A DNA stretch of 50,796 bases from Paenisporosarcina sp. OV554 (GTDB lineage: Bacteria > Bacillota > Bacilli > Bacillales_A > Planococcaceae). Shown in pieces: positions 27,129 to 36,857 of this stretch (position 1 is the first letter of the stretch; every line of letters begins with the position of its first letter). The position numbers and the translations under genes are program-made. The stretch lies in assembly GCF_003058165.1 (NCBI RefSeq), contig NZ_QBUC01000026.1, positions 1-50,796 of the forward strand, in the 5' to 3' direction. The notes beneath the pieces are model-generated. The model did not search any database. It was not told the origin of the DNA and saw only the letters and a program-made list of their open reading frames with translations.

Positions 27129-27593
27129 ATGGAGAGCCGTATTGACCGGATAAAAAAGCAGCTTCATGGTGCGAGTTATAAACTGACGCCACAACGTGAA
27201 GCGACAGTTAGAGTGCTGCTTGAAAACGAAGAAGATCATCTAAGTGCAGAAGATGTGTACCTTCTTGTTAAAAATAAAGCACCTGATATTGGACTTGCAA
27301 CAGTATATCGAACACTTGAACTGCTTACAGAACTAAAAGTCGTTGATAAAATTAACTTTGGAGACGGTGTTTCACGTTACGATTTGCGTCAAGAAGGAGC
27401 AGCACACTTCCATCACCATCTCGTATGTATTGAATGTGGAGCCGTGGATGAAATCCAAGAAGACTTGCTTGAGGATGTAGAAACAATAGTTGAAAAAAGG
27501 TGGAATTTTCAAATCAAAGACCACCGCTTAACATTTCATGGAATCTGTTGGCGCTGCCATGATAAACATGACGAAAATGAATCGTCTGATTGA
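27129..27593 (+). CDS. fur: Fur-family iron-responsive repressor
   Basis: The 154-residue protein has an N-terminal winged HTH (about 15-80, with IGLATVYRTLELL as recognition region) and a C-terminal metal-binding dimerisation domain. The structural-zinc cysteines are C100/C103 (CIEC) and C140/C143 (CWRC), and the HFHHHLVC motif is present. Position between spoIIM and xerD matches B. subtilis fur rather than perR or zur, so iron uptake control is most likely. The ATG at 27129 follows a G-rich ribosome binding site; the frame's upstream TTG at 27114 lies within it. Confidence 0.9.
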   Translation: MESRIDRIKKQLHGASYKLTPQREATVRVLLENEEDHLSAEDVYLLVKNKAPDIGLATVYRTLELLTELKVVDKINFGDGVSRYDLRQEGAAHFHHHLVCIECGAVDEIQEDLLEDVETIVEKRWNFQIKDHRLTFHGICWRCHDKHDENESSD

Positions 27594-27609
27594 ACATAGA
27601 CAACCAACA

Positions 27610-27638
27610 AAAGGATAGCAGATTGCTATCCTTTTTTT
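27610..27638 (+). terminator. Terminator of fur
   Basis: AAAGGATAGCA pairs with TGCTATCCTTT around GAT, followed by T residues. Confidence 0.92.
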
Positions 27639-27696
27639 AATTGCATTTAACAGTATAAGTATATACAACAACTTTTTTTCTAAGGAGGGTTTTCAT

Positions 27697-28599
27697 ATGA
27701 AAGAAATGCAAGACGCCGTAGCAGATTATCTCCATTTCCTAAGAGTTGAGCGACAATTATCCTCGAACACGCTGACTTCGTATGAAAGAGATCTTCAAGT
27801 GTACATAAAGGATTTATCAAAAGTTCAACAAATAACTACATTGAATGAGGTTGAACGAATTCATATTCTTTCTCATTTACAATTGTTGAAAACTAAAGGG
27901 AATTCGTCACGATCGTTAGCGCGACATATTTCTTCAATTCGCTCATTCCATCAATTTCTTTTACGCGAGAGAGTGTCCAATACTGATCCAACTGTCCATT
28001 TAGAAATGCCGCAAATGGATCGAACCCTTCCGAAAATATTATCGATTGAAGAAGTTGAGGAACTGATAACCTCACCCAATATAGCAAAACCTCAAGGACT
28101 AAGAGACCGTGCATTGTTAGAAATACTTTACGCAACAGGTATGAGAATTAGTGAATGTATTTCATTGAACATGGATGATTTAAATTTAACAATGGGATTT
28201 GTAAGATGTTTCGGTAAAGGTGGAAAAGAAAGAATCATTCCATTAGGATCGACAGCTTTGGCTGCTTGCACCGAATATTTAAAAGAAGGGCGTCCAAAAT
28301 TGATTAAGCCGACCCATAGAACTGATGTTATTTTTGTTAATCAACGAGGAAAAGGTTTAACAAGACAAGGTGTTTGGAAACTAATGAAAGAACATGCAAA
28401 GAAAGCGGGAATTCAAAATGAAATAACGCCTCATACATTGCGACATTCATTTGCCACCCACTTAATAGAAAATGGGGCGGATTTGCGAGCTGTACAAGAA
28501 ATGCTTGGGCATGCAGATATTTCTACAACCCAAATTTATACGCATGTCAGTAAAACACGATTAAAAGATGTGTATAAACAATTTCATCCACGCGCATAA
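27697..28599 (+). CDS. xerD: Site-specific tyrosine recombinase XerD
   Basis: The 300-residue protein has the SAM-like core-binding domain (about 1-90) and the catalytic domain with the arginine in LYATGMRISE (about 150), KGGKER, HTLRHSFATH and LGHADISTTQIYTHV ending in the nucleophilic tyrosine (about 280). XerD works with XerC at dif to resolve chromosome dimers. Gene order fur-xerD-deoB is as in B. subtilis (ripX). RBS is AAGGAGGG. Confidence 0.95.
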   Translation: MKEMQDAVADYLHFLRVERQLSSNTLTSYERDLQVYIKDLSKVQQITTLNEVERIHILSHLQLLKTKGNSSRSLARHISSIRSFHQFLLRERVSNTDPTVHLEMPQMDRTLPKILSIEEVEELITSPNIAKPQGLRDRALLEILYATGMRISECISLNMDDLNLTMGFVRCFGKGGKERIIPLGSTALAACTEYLKEGRPKLIKPTHRTDVIFVNQRGKGLTRQGVWKLMKEHAKKAGIQNEITPHTLRHSFATHLIENGADLRAVQEMLGHADISTTQIYTHVSKTRLKDVYKQFHPRA

Positions 28600-28683
28600 G
28601 TTTTTATATACATGTCAGATGTCTGACGTGTAATTTCACCAAACATTTGATAAGATACAGGTAGAAGTTGAAGGAGGATATGT

Positions 28684-29868
28684 ATGTCAAACAAATCATT
28701 TAAACGTATTCACTTAGTCGTGATGGATTCAGTAGGAATTGGCGAAGCTTCAGATGCCAAAGCTTTCGGAGACGAAGGTTCTGATACATTAGGTCATATT
28801 GCAGAAAAAATGAATGGTCTTAACATGCCAAACCTTGAGAAAATGGGACTTTCAAATATTCGCAAGTTCCAAGGCATACAACCTGTAGAAGCACCTTCAT
28901 CCTATTTTGGGAAAATGCAAGAAGCATCTGTAGGTAAAGATACAATGACTGGTCACTGGGAAATTATGGGTCTGAATATTACTCAGCCATTTAAAGTGTA
29001 TCCAAATGGATTCCCGGATGAATTAATTAATACGCTAGAAGAAAAAACTGGACGTAAAGTAATTGGCAATAAACCAGCAAGTGGTACAGAAATTTTAGAT
29101 GAGTTAGGTCAAGAGCATATGGAAACGGGAGCAATCATCGTTTATACATCTGCGGACCCTGTCCTGCAAATTGCTGCTCACGAAGAAATTATCCCATTAG
29201 AAGAATTATATAAAATCTGTGAAATTGCACGTGAATTGACATTAGATCCAGAATTTTTAGTAGGACGTGTAATTGCCCGTCCATTTAAAGGTCAACCTGG
29301 AGCCTTCAAACGCACAACAAATCGTCATGACTATGCGTTAAAACCTTTTGAACGTACTGTGATGAACGAATTAAAAGACGCCAATTATGGTGTTATTGCA
29401 ATCGGCAAAATCTCAGATATCTTTAACAATGAAGGAGTAACTGAATCTTTACGTACAGTAGACAATATGGACGGTATGGATAAGTTATCACAAGTTGTTA
29501 CGAAAGATTTCCAAGGAATTAGCTTCTTAAATCTTGTGGATTTTGACGCATTATTCGGTCATCGACGTGATCCAATTGGATACGGCAATGCTCTAGAGGC
29601 ATTTGATGCTCGTTTACCTGAAGTTTTAAATGCATTAACCAATGAAGATTTATTAATCATTACAGCTGATCACGGAAATGATCCAACTTTCCCAGGGTCA
29701 GATCATACGCGTGAATATGTACCATTATTAGTTTATTCGCCTCGTTTTGCAGAAGGTAAAGAGCTTCCACTAGGTGAAACATTTGCTGATATAGGGGCAA
29801 CAATTGCAGAAAACTTTAATGTGTCAATGCCGAAATTTGGACGTAGTTTTCTTTCTCATTTAAATTAA
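28684..29868 (+). CDS. deoB: Phosphopentomutase
   Basis: The 394-residue enzyme interconverts ribose/deoxyribose 1- and 5-phosphates in nucleoside salvage. It belongs to the alkaline phosphatase superfamily. Metal-binding and catalytic elements are [12 protein letters not shown] near the start, the phosphothreonine site in [10 protein letters not shown] (about 84), and [21 protein letters not shown] near residue 320-340. A pyrimidine-nucleoside phosphorylase gene follows after 17 bases, so the two form a nucleoside catabolism operon. RBS is AAGGAGG. Confidence 0.96.
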   Translation: MSNKSFKRIHLVVMDSVGIGEASDAKAFGDEGSDTLGHIAEKMNGLNMPNLEKMGLSNIRKFQGIQPVEAPSSYFGKMQEASVGKDTMTGHWEIMGLNITQPFKVYPNGFPDELINTLEEKTGRKVIGNKPASGTEILDELGQEHMETGAIIVYTSADPVLQIAAHEEIIPLEELYKICEIARELTLDPEFLVGRVIARPFKGQPGAFKRTTNRHDYALKPFERTVMNELKDANYGVIAIGKISDIFNNEGVTESLRTVDNMDGMDKLSQVVTKDFQGISFLNLVDFDALFGHRRDPIGYGNALEAFDARLPEVLNALTNEDLLIITADHGNDPTFPGSDHTREYVPLLVYSPRFAEGKELPLGETFADIGATIAENFNVSMPKFGRSFLSHLN

Positions 29869-29885
29869 AGGATAGGTGAACATTC

Positions 29886-31190
29886 ATGAGAATGGTCGAT
29901 TTAATAGAAAAAAAGCGTGATGGAGAAGAACTAACATCGGAAGAAATCAATTTCTTCATCGAACAATACACAAACGGAAATATTCCTGATTATCAAGTAA
30001 GTGCTTTATTAATGGCTATCTATTTCCAAGACATGACAGACCGTGAACGTGCTGATTTAACGTTAGCAATGGTTGAATCAGGCGATCAGATTGATTTATC
30101 CGGTATCGAAGGAATCAAGGTAGATAAACATTCAACTGGTGGTGTTGGCGATACAACAACACTTGTTCTTGGACCTTTAGTTGCAGCTTGCGGCGTTCCT
30201 GTTGCGAAAATGAGTGGACGCGGTCTAGGACATACTGGTGGTACAATTGATAAATTAGAAGCAATCGAAGGTTTCCACGTGGAATTAACGACTGAACAAT
30301 TCACAAAACAAGTAAATGAATTAAAGTTAGCGGTAATTGGTCAAAGTGGAAATTTAACGCCTGCTGATAAAAAACTTTATGCACTTCGTGATGTTACGGG
30401 AACGGTCAATAGCATTCCGTTAATCGCAAGTTCAATTATGAGTAAAAAAATCGCTGCAGGTGCAGATGCCATTGTATTAGATGTAAAAACGGGCGAAGGC
30501 GCATTCATGAAAACAGTTGAAGACGCACGTTCACTTGCGCGAGCAATGGTTCAAATCGGCAACAACGTAGGACGCCAAACAATGGCTATTATTTCTGATA
30601 TGAGCCAACCTTTAGGGTTTGCGATTGGAAACTCGTTAGAAGTCAAAGAAGCGATTGATACACTTCGTGGTAAAGGTCCAGCTGACTTAACAGAGCTTTG
30701 TTTAGTTTTAGGAAGCCAAATGGTCGTTGTTGGCGGTAAAGCGAAGGATCTAGATGAAGCTCGTGCAATGCTTCTTAAAGTAATTGAAGATGGTTCGGCG
30801 ATTGAAATTTTAAAAGGTTTCATTGAAGGCCAAGGTGGAAATCCAGCAATTGTAGATTCACCGGAATTATTACCACAAGCTAAATTCACGTTTGAAGTTC
30901 CAGCTAAAGAAAGTGGATATGTATCGTTCATTGAAGCTGATGAAGTAGGTACTGCTGCGATGTTGTTAGGTGCAGGCCGTGCAACAAAAGAATCGGAAAT
31001 TGATTTAGCAGTCGGAATTGTCCTCCATAAAAAAGTGGGCGACGCAGTTAAAGATGGAGAGTCACTTGCAACAATCCATGCAAATACTGAGAATGTTGAT
31101 AACGTATTAGCCATTCTTTACAAATATATTGAATTCTCTAAAGAACCAACTAAAGCACCAAATTTAATCGAAGAAATCATTACTGAATAA
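29886..31190 (+). CDS. pdp: Pyrimidine-nucleoside phosphorylase
   Basis: The 434-residue protein has the DeoA/Pdp signature [18 protein letters not shown] (about 108-125), [17 protein letters not shown], and a C-terminal domain with [16 protein letters not shown] resembling a biotinyl-like fold. It phosphorolyses uridine and thymidine, and DeoB processes the sugar phosphate. In B. subtilis pdp lies elsewhere and pupG follows drm; here pdp takes that place. A terminator follows. Confidence 0.95.
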   Translation: MRMVDLIEKKRDGEELTSEEINFFIEQYTNGNIPDYQVSALLMAIYFQDMTDRERADLTLAMVESGDQIDLSGIEGIKVDKHSTGGVGDTTTLVLGPLVAACGVPVAKMSGRGLGHTGGTIDKLEAIEGFHVELTTEQFTKQVNELKLAVIGQSGNLTPADKKLYALRDVTGTVNSIPLIASSIMSKKIAAGADAIVLDVKTGEGAFMKTVEDARSLARAMVQIGNNVGRQTMAIISDMSQPLGFAIGNSLEVKEAIDTLRGKGPADLTELCLVLGSQMVVVGGKAKDLDEARAMLLKVIEDGSAIEILKGFIEGQGGNPAIVDSPELLPQAKFTFEVPAKESGYVSFIEADEVGTAAMLLGAGRATKESEIDLAVGIVLHKKVGDAVKDGESLATIHANTENVDNVLAILYKYIEFSKEPTKAPNLIEEIITE

Positions 31191-31202
31191 ATTAAACAAT
31201 CG

Positions 31203-31231
31203 AAGCGGTCTCTCCGGAGATCGCTTTTTTT
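31203..31231 (+). terminator. Terminator of deoB-pdp
   Basis: AAGCGGTCTC pairs with GAGATCGCTT (one G-U pair) around TCCG, followed by seven T. Confidence 0.92.
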
Positions 31232-31339
31232 GTGCGAAGAATTCAAGCTTTGCCATGCAACTTAGCGGTATGGCTCCTATATAAGGTTTTTTTAATGGTT
31301 TTGTTTTCGCTGCGCTATTGTTTGAACCTAAAGTGTTAC

Positions 31340-31535
31340 TTCCGACACTCAGGCTTCCGGTGAGCTTTGGAAAGCTACCAGGCTGCACCTTTGCCTAATG
31401 AATAAGTAAGAGGGTGATGTGACTTTGTCACATCCCCCTTACTACTACAGGTAATCCTGCGGCTTGGATGCTTTCGTCGCTCCCCTACAACCTTTGGGCA
31501 AGGTGCTATATGATTTTGGTTTACTAGAGAATCGT
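31340..31535 (-). repeat. Copy B1 of the hairpin-centred repeat, reverse orientation
   Basis: On the minus strand the order is TCTCTAGTAAACCAAA (31515-31530 complement), GGTTGTAGGGGAGCGACG, AGCCGCAGGAT, the hairpin (31407-31441; GATGTGAC paired with GTCACATC plus GGG/CCC), then AAAGGTGCAGCCTGGTAG and CTCACCGGAAGCC. This is the same block order as copy B2 on the other strand. Confidence 0.7.
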
Positions 31536-31552
31536 CACTATCTTCAATGAAC

Positions 31553-31584
31553 CCAGTCGCCGCAGATGCCATTTCGGCGACTGG
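31553..31584. other. 10-bp perfect hairpin at the centre of the inverted copies
   Basis: CCAGTCGCCG (31553-31562) pairs with CGGCGACTGG (31575-31584) across a 12-base loop. It lies between the reverse copy B1 and the forward copy B2. Confidence 0.6.
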
Positions 31585-31669
31585 CTTTCATTCACTAGCC
31601 CACGAGAGTGGATAGTGTAGATGAGAGCATTGTGTTTTCTTCTAAAGTGAGCGCAAACTCAAATCTTGA

Positions 31670-31925
31670 AAATAAAAGATGCAGAAAGAGGTAGAAATAT
31701 CATCTTCGGCCGAATATCTACTTAAAAAGAGCATCAAGTCTTTAGTAAACCAAACGATTAAATTTGTGGACGTCTAGGTTGTAAGGGAGCGGAGGATGCA
31801 CACCCGCCGCAAGATGATCTAGAGAAAGAGGGGGCGAAGTGACACAGTCACAAGCCCCACTCTTTGTTCTCTAAACCAAGGTGCAGCTGGTAGAGCGTCC
31901 CGAAGCGACCTGGAAACCTATCCGC
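31670..31925 (+). repeat. Copy B2 of the hairpin-centred repeat, forward orientation
   Basis: Block order is TGCAGAAAGAGGTAGAAAT, ATCATCTT (31699-31706), TTAGTAAACCAAACGATT, GGTTGTAAGGGAGCGGAGG, CCGCCGCAAGATGATCTA, then the hairpin 31825-31865. The hairpin is built from AAAGAG/CTCTTT, GGGGC/GCCCC and GTGAC/GTCAC with an ACA loop. CAAGGTGCAGCTGG and CGAAGCGACCTGGAAACC follow. Compared with copy A2, the middle stem has changed from TTGG/CCAA to GGGC/GCCC on both arms. Confidence 0.72.
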
Positions 31926-31959
31926 ACGAGAGAATAACACCAGGTTTTGTTCAACTTGA

Positions 31960-32210
31960 TTTCTAATTCATCCGAAGAGGTCTGAAAACTTCTTTGCATC
32001 AGAGTGGAATCTTTTAATACTGGTTTATATTTCTTTAAAGAGCGGTCGGAAATAATAAAGTATGAAGGAAGAGACCGAAATTTCATCTTCCGGCGAAAAT
32101 CTCTTTACAGTTAGCATCGAGTCTTTAGTAAACCAAACAATCATAACTGTGTGCATCCAGGTTGAAAGCGATCTGAAACCCTTTGCATCAATAAATCAGG
32201 GACTAAAGGC
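31960..32210 (+). repeat. Copy B3 of the repeat, forward and truncated
   Basis: GAAGAGGTCTGAAAACTTCT, TTTGCATCAGAGTGGAATC, GAAGGAAGAGACCGAAATTT, CATCTTCCGGCG and GTCTTTAGTAAACCAAACAA match copy A2 (15276-15440) and B2 in order. The central hairpin is missing; the copy ends in ATCTGAAACCCTTTGCATC. Confidence 0.6.
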
Positions 32211-32340
32211 AGGAAGTCACAAAATAGTGAAGGGAAGTGTATAGCACAATCTCCTGAAAAAAAGTAAAACCTTTTTATATTTAATGTTTAAAGAGATGAA
32301 AGATTTTCCATACTACTAATGAATAGAATGATGCGTATTA

Positions 32341-32407
32341 TGTCGATAAATAAGATGTTTACCCTTTATTTGTCAACGACAAGGAATAATGCTAACTCGC
32401 CTCGAAT
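32341..32407 (+). promoter_or_regulatory. spoIIA promoter region: Spo0A boxes and sigma-H-like promoter
   Basis: TGTCGAT (32341-32347) and TTTGTCAAC (32369-32377) resemble Spo0A boxes (TTTGTCRAA / TGTCGAA). AAGGAATA (32381-32388) and GAAT within CTCGAAT (32404-32407) fit a sigma-H -35/-10 pair with acceptable spacing. This is the arrangement known for spoIIA: sigma-H promoter activated by phosphorylated Spo0A just before sigma-F genes. Confidence 0.6.
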
Positions 32408-32432
32408 AGTCACGGAAAGGAGGAGTTACTTT

Positions 32433-32789
32433 ATGAAGCATCAACTACTATTTGTCGAAGACGGTATAGCAATTATTCGTTTAAAAGGCGAACTTGACCA
32501 CCATGCAACACAACTAATCCGTGACGAAATTTCAGAATCTCTATACAGAGGAACTCTTCGGGCCATCATTTGGAACTTAAAAGACTTACAGTTTATGGAC
32601 AGTGCAGGTATTGGACTTATCCTAGGAAGAATGAGAGATTTTGTTCCTACAAATGGCCAAACAGTCATTTTACATCCTTCTGAAACGATGAAAAAAATAT
32701 TCCAATATTCAGGACTAGGTTCATATGTATGGCCAACAACAGAAGAAGAAACAATCGCAGAGTTAGGGGGTATTTTAAATGGACAATGA
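32433..32789 (+). CDS. spoIIAA: Anti-anti-sigma factor SpoIIAA
   Basis: This 118-residue STAS-domain protein has the phosphorylatable serine in FMDSAGIGLILGR (S57). Unphosphorylated SpoIIAA frees sigma-F from SpoIIAB in the forespore; SpoIIAB inactivates it by phosphorylation and SpoIIE reactivates it. I chose the ATG after GGAAAGGAGG; the frame is open upstream without support. Its end overlaps spoIIAB by 11 bases, implying coupling. Confidence 0.95.
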   Translation: MKHQLLFVEDGIAIIRLKGELDHHATQLIRDEISESLYRGTLRAIIWNLKDLQFMDSAGIGLILGRMRDFVPTNGQTVILHPSETMKKIFQYSGLGSYVWPTTEEETIAELGGILNGQ

Positions 32790-33231
32790 AATGACGCTAT
32801 CGTTTATTGCCATAAGTGAAAATGAAGGCTTAGCACGTATGGTGATGACGAGTTTTATTGCATCTCTTGACCCAACCATTGATGAGTTAGCAGAATTCAA
32901 AACAATCGTTTCTGAAGCAGTGACGAATGCCATCATTCATGGTTATGAAGAGGATGGCGAAGGTATTATTACGATTCGAGCAAAGCGGAATGGACAATCG
33001 ATAACGATGACCATTACCGATGAAGGAAGAGGCATACCAAACGTTGAACAAGCGATGGAACCTCTTTATACGTCAAAACCAGAAAGAGAACGTTCTGGAA
33101 TGGGCTTTACCATCATGGAAAGTTTTTCAGATCATTTATCGGTATGGTCAGAGCCTCAGAAAGGAACTGCGATTACCTTTACGAAAGAGTTTTTACCCAT
33201 TCAATCCAACTTCGTTCTAGGTGAACGATGA
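32779..33231 (+). CDS. spoIIAB: Anti-sigma-F factor and serine kinase SpoIIAB
   Basis: The 150-residue GHKL kinase has the N box EAVTNAIIHGYE (about 44-55), TDEGRGIPN and the GMGFTIMESF ATP-lid segment. It binds sigma-F and phosphorylates SpoIIAA on serine. It overlaps both neighbours (spoIIAA by 11 bases, sigF by 4), so the three proteins are made from one translationally coupled mRNA. Confidence 0.96.
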   Translation: MDNEMTLSFIAISENEGLARMVMTSFIASLDPTIDELAEFKTIVSEAVTNAIIHGYEEDGEGIITIRAKRNGQSITMTITDEGRGIPNVEQAMEPLYTSKPERERSGMGFTIMESFSDHLSVWSEPQKGTAITFTKEFLPIQSNFVLGER

Positions 33232-34010
33232 CGACGCCTATTGGACAACAGCCCGTGTTGTTGACACAAGAAAAAATGCGCGAACTAATCTTTTTGTCTC
33301 AAGAAGGAGACAAAATAGCCCGACAAACGATGGTGGAAGGGAACACGCGTTTAGTCTGGTCGATTGTTCAACGATTCGCTTCGCGGGGAGCGGATTTAGA
33401 AGACTTATTTCAAATCGGTTGTATCGGATTAATGAAATCTGTAGACAAATTTGATTTGTCTTATGAAGTAAAGTTCTCAACTTATGCAGTACCTATGATT
33501 ATCGGAGAAATTCAACGGTTCTTGAGAGACGATGGAATGGTAAAAGTGAGTCGCTCAATTAGAGAGTTAAGTTTCAAAATTCGTCATGCCACCGATGAAT
33601 TTATCCGCGTTCATGAACGACAACCATCGTTAACGGATCTCGCAAAGACGTTAGATGTCACAATGGACGAGCTTGTATTAGCATCTGATGCCTTACGAGA
33701 TCCAGCTTCACTCCATGAGCAACTCTTTGAGAGCGAAGGGGATGCATTGACATTAATGGATCAGCTGCGAGACGAGCGATCTGAGAGGTCATTTGACCAC
33801 ATTCCACTACGTGACATATTATCAAAACTTGGAAAAAGAGAACAAACGATTATTTATCTACGCTATTACCTAGATTGTACGCAAAGTGATATAGCGGAAA
33901 GACTGGGCATTTCTCAAGTACAAGTATCAAGATTAGAGAAAAAAATACTGAAGCAACTGAAAAGTTGGATGTTGCCTAAGCAAGCAACATTAAAGGATGG
34001 ATCGCAATAA
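33228..34010 (+). CDS. sigF: Forespore sigma factor F (SpoIIAC)
   Basis: The 260-residue sigma-70 factor has region 2 (LFQIGCIGLMKSVDKFDLSY, KFSTYAVPMIIGEI), region 3 (PSLTDLAKTLDVTMDE) and region 4 (IIYLRYYLDCTQSDIAERLG, ISQVQVSRLEKKIL). It directs the first forespore-specific transcription. The operon order AA-AB-AC is standard. Its last codons overlap the likely start of spoVAF. Confidence 0.97.
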   Translation: MTTPIGQQPVLLTQEKMRELIFLSQEGDKIARQTMVEGNTRLVWSIVQRFASRGADLEDLFQIGCIGLMKSVDKFDLSYEVKFSTYAVPMIIGEIQRFLRDDGMVKVSRSIRELSFKIRHATDEFIRVHERQPSLTDLAKTLDVTMDELVLASDALRDPASLHEQLFESEGDALTLMDQLRDERSERSFDHIPLRDILSKLGKREQTIIYLRYYLDCTQSDIAERLGISQVQVSRLEKKILKQLKSWMLPKQATLKDGSQ

Positions 34011-35461
34011 ATAAGTCACTTTTCACCAATATACTAGATGCTGAATCCTTTGTTTATTCGAAATTTGGAAAAGGAGAAAGTTTTGATGTAGGCGTCAAGA
34101 ACGCACATATCTGGTCGATTCCAACTTTATTTGTCTATATGAACGGCTTGATTGATTCTACAACACTTACTCAAATCTTAACTTTAACTCAAAGCACGCA
34201 ATCCAATATGAAACGGAAAAACGAGATTGATGAAATTGAAGCAATGAATAGTTATTTTCCCTATCACTCGGTTACCGTTTTTGATTCAAAAGATGCCTGG
34301 CTGTCTGCAATTTTAAGCGGTCAGCTAGGCATTGTTACTAATGGTGGATTTGTTTTCACCATTGATGTACGGTCCTATCCAGGTAGACAACCCGAAGAGC
34401 CTGACAATGAAAAGGTAATTCGTGGATCTCGTGATGGATTTACTGAAAATATCCTTCAAAACACAGCATTAGTTCGCAGAAGAATACGCGATGTTTCACT
34501 TCGCTTTGAATTAACTCAACTGTCAACACGTGGAAAAACAGATACGGTCGTCGCTTATATCAAAGGACTGGCGAATGAAGAACATATCGAATATATTCGC
34601 GAACGAATGAAAAAAATCCATCATGATGGATTAACGATGACTGATAAGTCGCTTGAAGAGTGGTTATTCAAACAAAATTTCCATCCGGTTCCGTTTGTAC
34701 GTTATACCGAACGAGCAGATACATGTGCAGCTCATTTGTTAGAAGGACACATTGCTATTATAGTGGATACATCTCCTTCCGTTATCTTAATTCCAACAAC
34801 AATCTTTCATCATTTACAACACGCCGAAGAATATCGTCAAGCACCACTGATTGGAACGTTGGTTCGTTTTATGCGTTTTTCTGGATTTCTCTTAAGTTTA
34901 ATACTCTTGCCTTTTTGGTATTTACTTGTCAAAGAAACAGGACATACACCGCAGTTTATGTCCTATATAGGTCCAAAAGAAATGGGGAATGTTCCGCTTT
35001 TCGCTCAAATCATGATTGCTGATTTAGGTCTTGAATTCTTGAGGCTTGCTGCCATTCATACCCCCACACCTCTTTCTACTGCTATGGGACTCGTCGCAGC
35101 AATTGTTATTGGTCAAATTGCAATTGATGTTGGTTTGTGGATACCAGAAGTCGTGTTGTATACAGCTGTTTCTGCGATTTTCACATTCGCCTTGCCTTCT
35201 TATGAATTAAGTGTTGCGGCTAAAATTTTCCGTAATATGCTTTTGGTTGCCACCTTGTCTTTTGGGAGCAATGGATTTTTCATCGGATTGTTACTGACAT
35301 TTATGTACCTTGTGTCAATCAAGCCTATGGGCGTGCCATATTTATGGCCACTTGTACCGTTTTTCCCAAAAGCATTGGCTCGAATACTTATCCGCTTTCC
35401 ATCGTCTAATGGAGCAGTTAGACCGTTCATTGTTAATTCACCTCAACGTAACCGTTCGTAA
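34007..35461 (+). CDS. spoVAF: SpoVAF-like GerA-family spore membrane protein with a non-canonical start
   Basis: The protein belongs to the GerAA/SpoVAF family: a soluble N-terminal domain and about five C-terminal membrane segments (from about residue 290). It ends in FTFALPSYELSVAAKI and PMGVPYLWPLVPF. SpoVAF takes part in spore germination or DPA release. The first ATG in frame is at 34139, but the family's N-terminal pattern continues upstream (KGESFDVGVKNAH, then FVYMNGL). From 33989 to 34138 there is no ATG, GTG or TTG; an ATA at 34007 lies six bases after AAAGGATGG and gives 484 residues, the family length. The start is inferred. Genes spoVAA-AEA, which precede spoVAF in B. subtilis, are absent here. 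Confidence 0.8.
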   Translation: MNKSLFTNILDAESFVYSKFGKGESFDVGVKNAHIWSIPTLFVYMNGLIDSTTLTQILTLTQSTQSNMKRKNEIDEIEAMNSYFPYHSVTVFDSKDAWLSAILSGQLGIVTNGGFVFTIDVRSYPGRQPEEPDNEKVIRGSRDGFTENILQNTALVRRRIRDVSLRFELTQLSTRGKTDTVVAYIKGLANEEHIEYIRERMKKIHHDGLTMTDKSLEEWLFKQNFHPVPFVRYTERADTCAAHLLEGHIAIIVDTSPSVILIPTTIFHHLQHAEEYRQAPLIGTLVRFMRFSGFLLSLILLPFWYLLVKETGHTPQFMSYIGPKEMGNVPLFAQIMIADLGLEFLRLAAIHTPTPLSTAMGLVAAIVIGQIAIDVGLWIPEVVLYTAVSAIFTFALPSYELSVAAKIFRNMLLVATLSFGSNGFFIGLLLTFMYLVSIKPMGVPYLWPLVPFFPKALARILIRFPSSNGAVRPFIVNSPQRNRS

Positions 35462-35531
35462 TCCTTCCATTGCATCGTAGTCTTTTCCTATGGTAAAGTT
35501 CATATATTGAAAACCACTAGGAGAGATGACG

Positions 35532-36857
35532 ATGCATTTATATGGAACACAATCTATTGACGAAGATGGTCAATTAACGATTGGTGGAACGTCTGCAATG
35601 ACTTTAGCCAAAACCTATGGGACGCCTTTATTTGTCTACGATACTGCTCTAATAAAAGAGCGTGCACAAGCTTTCATACAAACATTTGAACGTGCAGGTG
35701 TGAAAGCTCAAGTAGCGTATGCAAGTAAAGCTTTCTCAAGTATTGCTATGTATCAACTTGCTGCAAAAGAAGGTTTATCTTTAGATGTCGTGTCTGGAGG
35801 AGAATTACATACAGCTATCCGAGCAGGTTTTCCTGTTGAACGCATTCACTTTCATGGCAACAATAAAAGTGATGATGAATTAATATTCGCACTAGATTCA
35901 GGGATTGGTTGTATTGTTGTCGATAATTTTTACGAAATTGAACAATTAAAAAGATTGACAAAGTATAAAAAAATGAATATTAATATATTATTACGTGTTA
36001 CTCCTGGAATTGAAGCTCATACGCATGATTATATTACGACAGGACAAGCCGATTCTAAATTTGGCTTTGACTTAAATAATGGTCAAGCGGATCAAGCGTT
36101 CCAATTAGTAAAAGATGACTCCTTTATTCATTTGTTAGGAATGCATTGTCATATCGGTTCGCAAATATTTGATACCGTAGCTTTTTCATTAGCAGCCAAA
36201 AAATTAATTGCTAAAATGATAGCTTGGAAAACACAGTTCGACTTTATTTGCCCCGTGTTAAATTTAGGCGGTGGTTTTGGTATTCGCTACACTGAAGAAG
36301 ACAAACCTCTTGATCCGGCAGTCTATGTAGAAGATATGATGAAGTCGATTCAATCTGAAATTGGTCAACTCGATTATCCAATGCCTGAAATTTGGATTGA
36401 ACCAGGACGTTCTCTAGTAGGGGATGCGGGGACAACCTTGTATACAATTGGTTCTCAAAAAGAAGTTCCAGGTGTTCGTAATTATTTAGCTGTTGATGGC
36501 GGTATGTCGGATAATATCCGTCCAGCCTTATATCAAGCAAGATATGATGCCGCAGTCGCTAACAAAATGACATCCCACTCCAGTACTTCATATACGGTAG
36601 CAGGGAAATGTTGTGAATCAGGTGATAAATTGATTGAAAACATTTTTCTACCGGAAGTTGAAGCGGGGGATACGTTAGCCGTATTTTGTACAGGGGCATA
36701 TGGATATTCGATGGCGAGTAATTATAATCGACTTCCAAGACCTGCTGTTGTATTCGCTGAAGATGGAAACCATCGTATCATTATCAAACGAGAAACTTAT
36801 GAAGATTTGGTTCGATTAGACTGTTCTCTAGAAGAAGAGTTAGGTGAAAATAATTGA
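35532..36857 (+). CDS. lysA: Diaminopimelate decarboxylase
   Basis: The 441-residue PLP enzyme (alanine-racemase-like fold) converts meso-diaminopimelate to lysine. The PLP lysine is in YASKAFSS (about 59). Other elements are HFHGNNKS, the glycine-rich LNLGGGFGIRY, EPGRSLVGDAG and the active-site CESGDKL cysteine segment. The second of two close ATGs is preferred because AGGAGAG then has proper spacing. Position after spoVAF matches B. subtilis. A tiny membrane-peptide frame overlaps its stop codon. Confidence 0.95.
   Translation: MHLYGTQSIDEDGQLTIGGTSAMTLAKTYGTPLFVYDTALIKERAQAFIQTFERAGVKAQVAYASKAFSSIAMYQLAAKEGLSLDVVSGGELHTAIRAGFPVERIHFHGNNKSDDELIFALDSGIGCIVVDNFYEIEQLKRLTKYKKMNINILLRVTPGIEAHTHDYITTGQADSKFGFDLNNGQADQAFQLVKDDSFIHLLGMHCHIGSQIFDTVAFSLAAKKLIAKMIAWKTQFDFICPVLNLGGGFGIRYTEEDKPLDPAVYVEDMMKSIQSEIGQLDYPMPEIWIEPGRSLVGDAGTTLYTIGSQKEVPGVRNYLAVDGGMSDNIRPALYQARYDAAVANKMTSHSSTSYTVAGKCCESGDKLIENIFLPEVEAGDTLAVFCTGAYGYSMASNYNRLPRPAVVFAEDGNHRIIIKRETYEDLVRLDCSLEEELGENN

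Noticed and set aside
31164-32244. Several short open frames in the spoIIA upstream region
   Set aside because: They run through the repeat copies in different frames and on both strands, are not conserved between copies, and lack ribosome binding sites.
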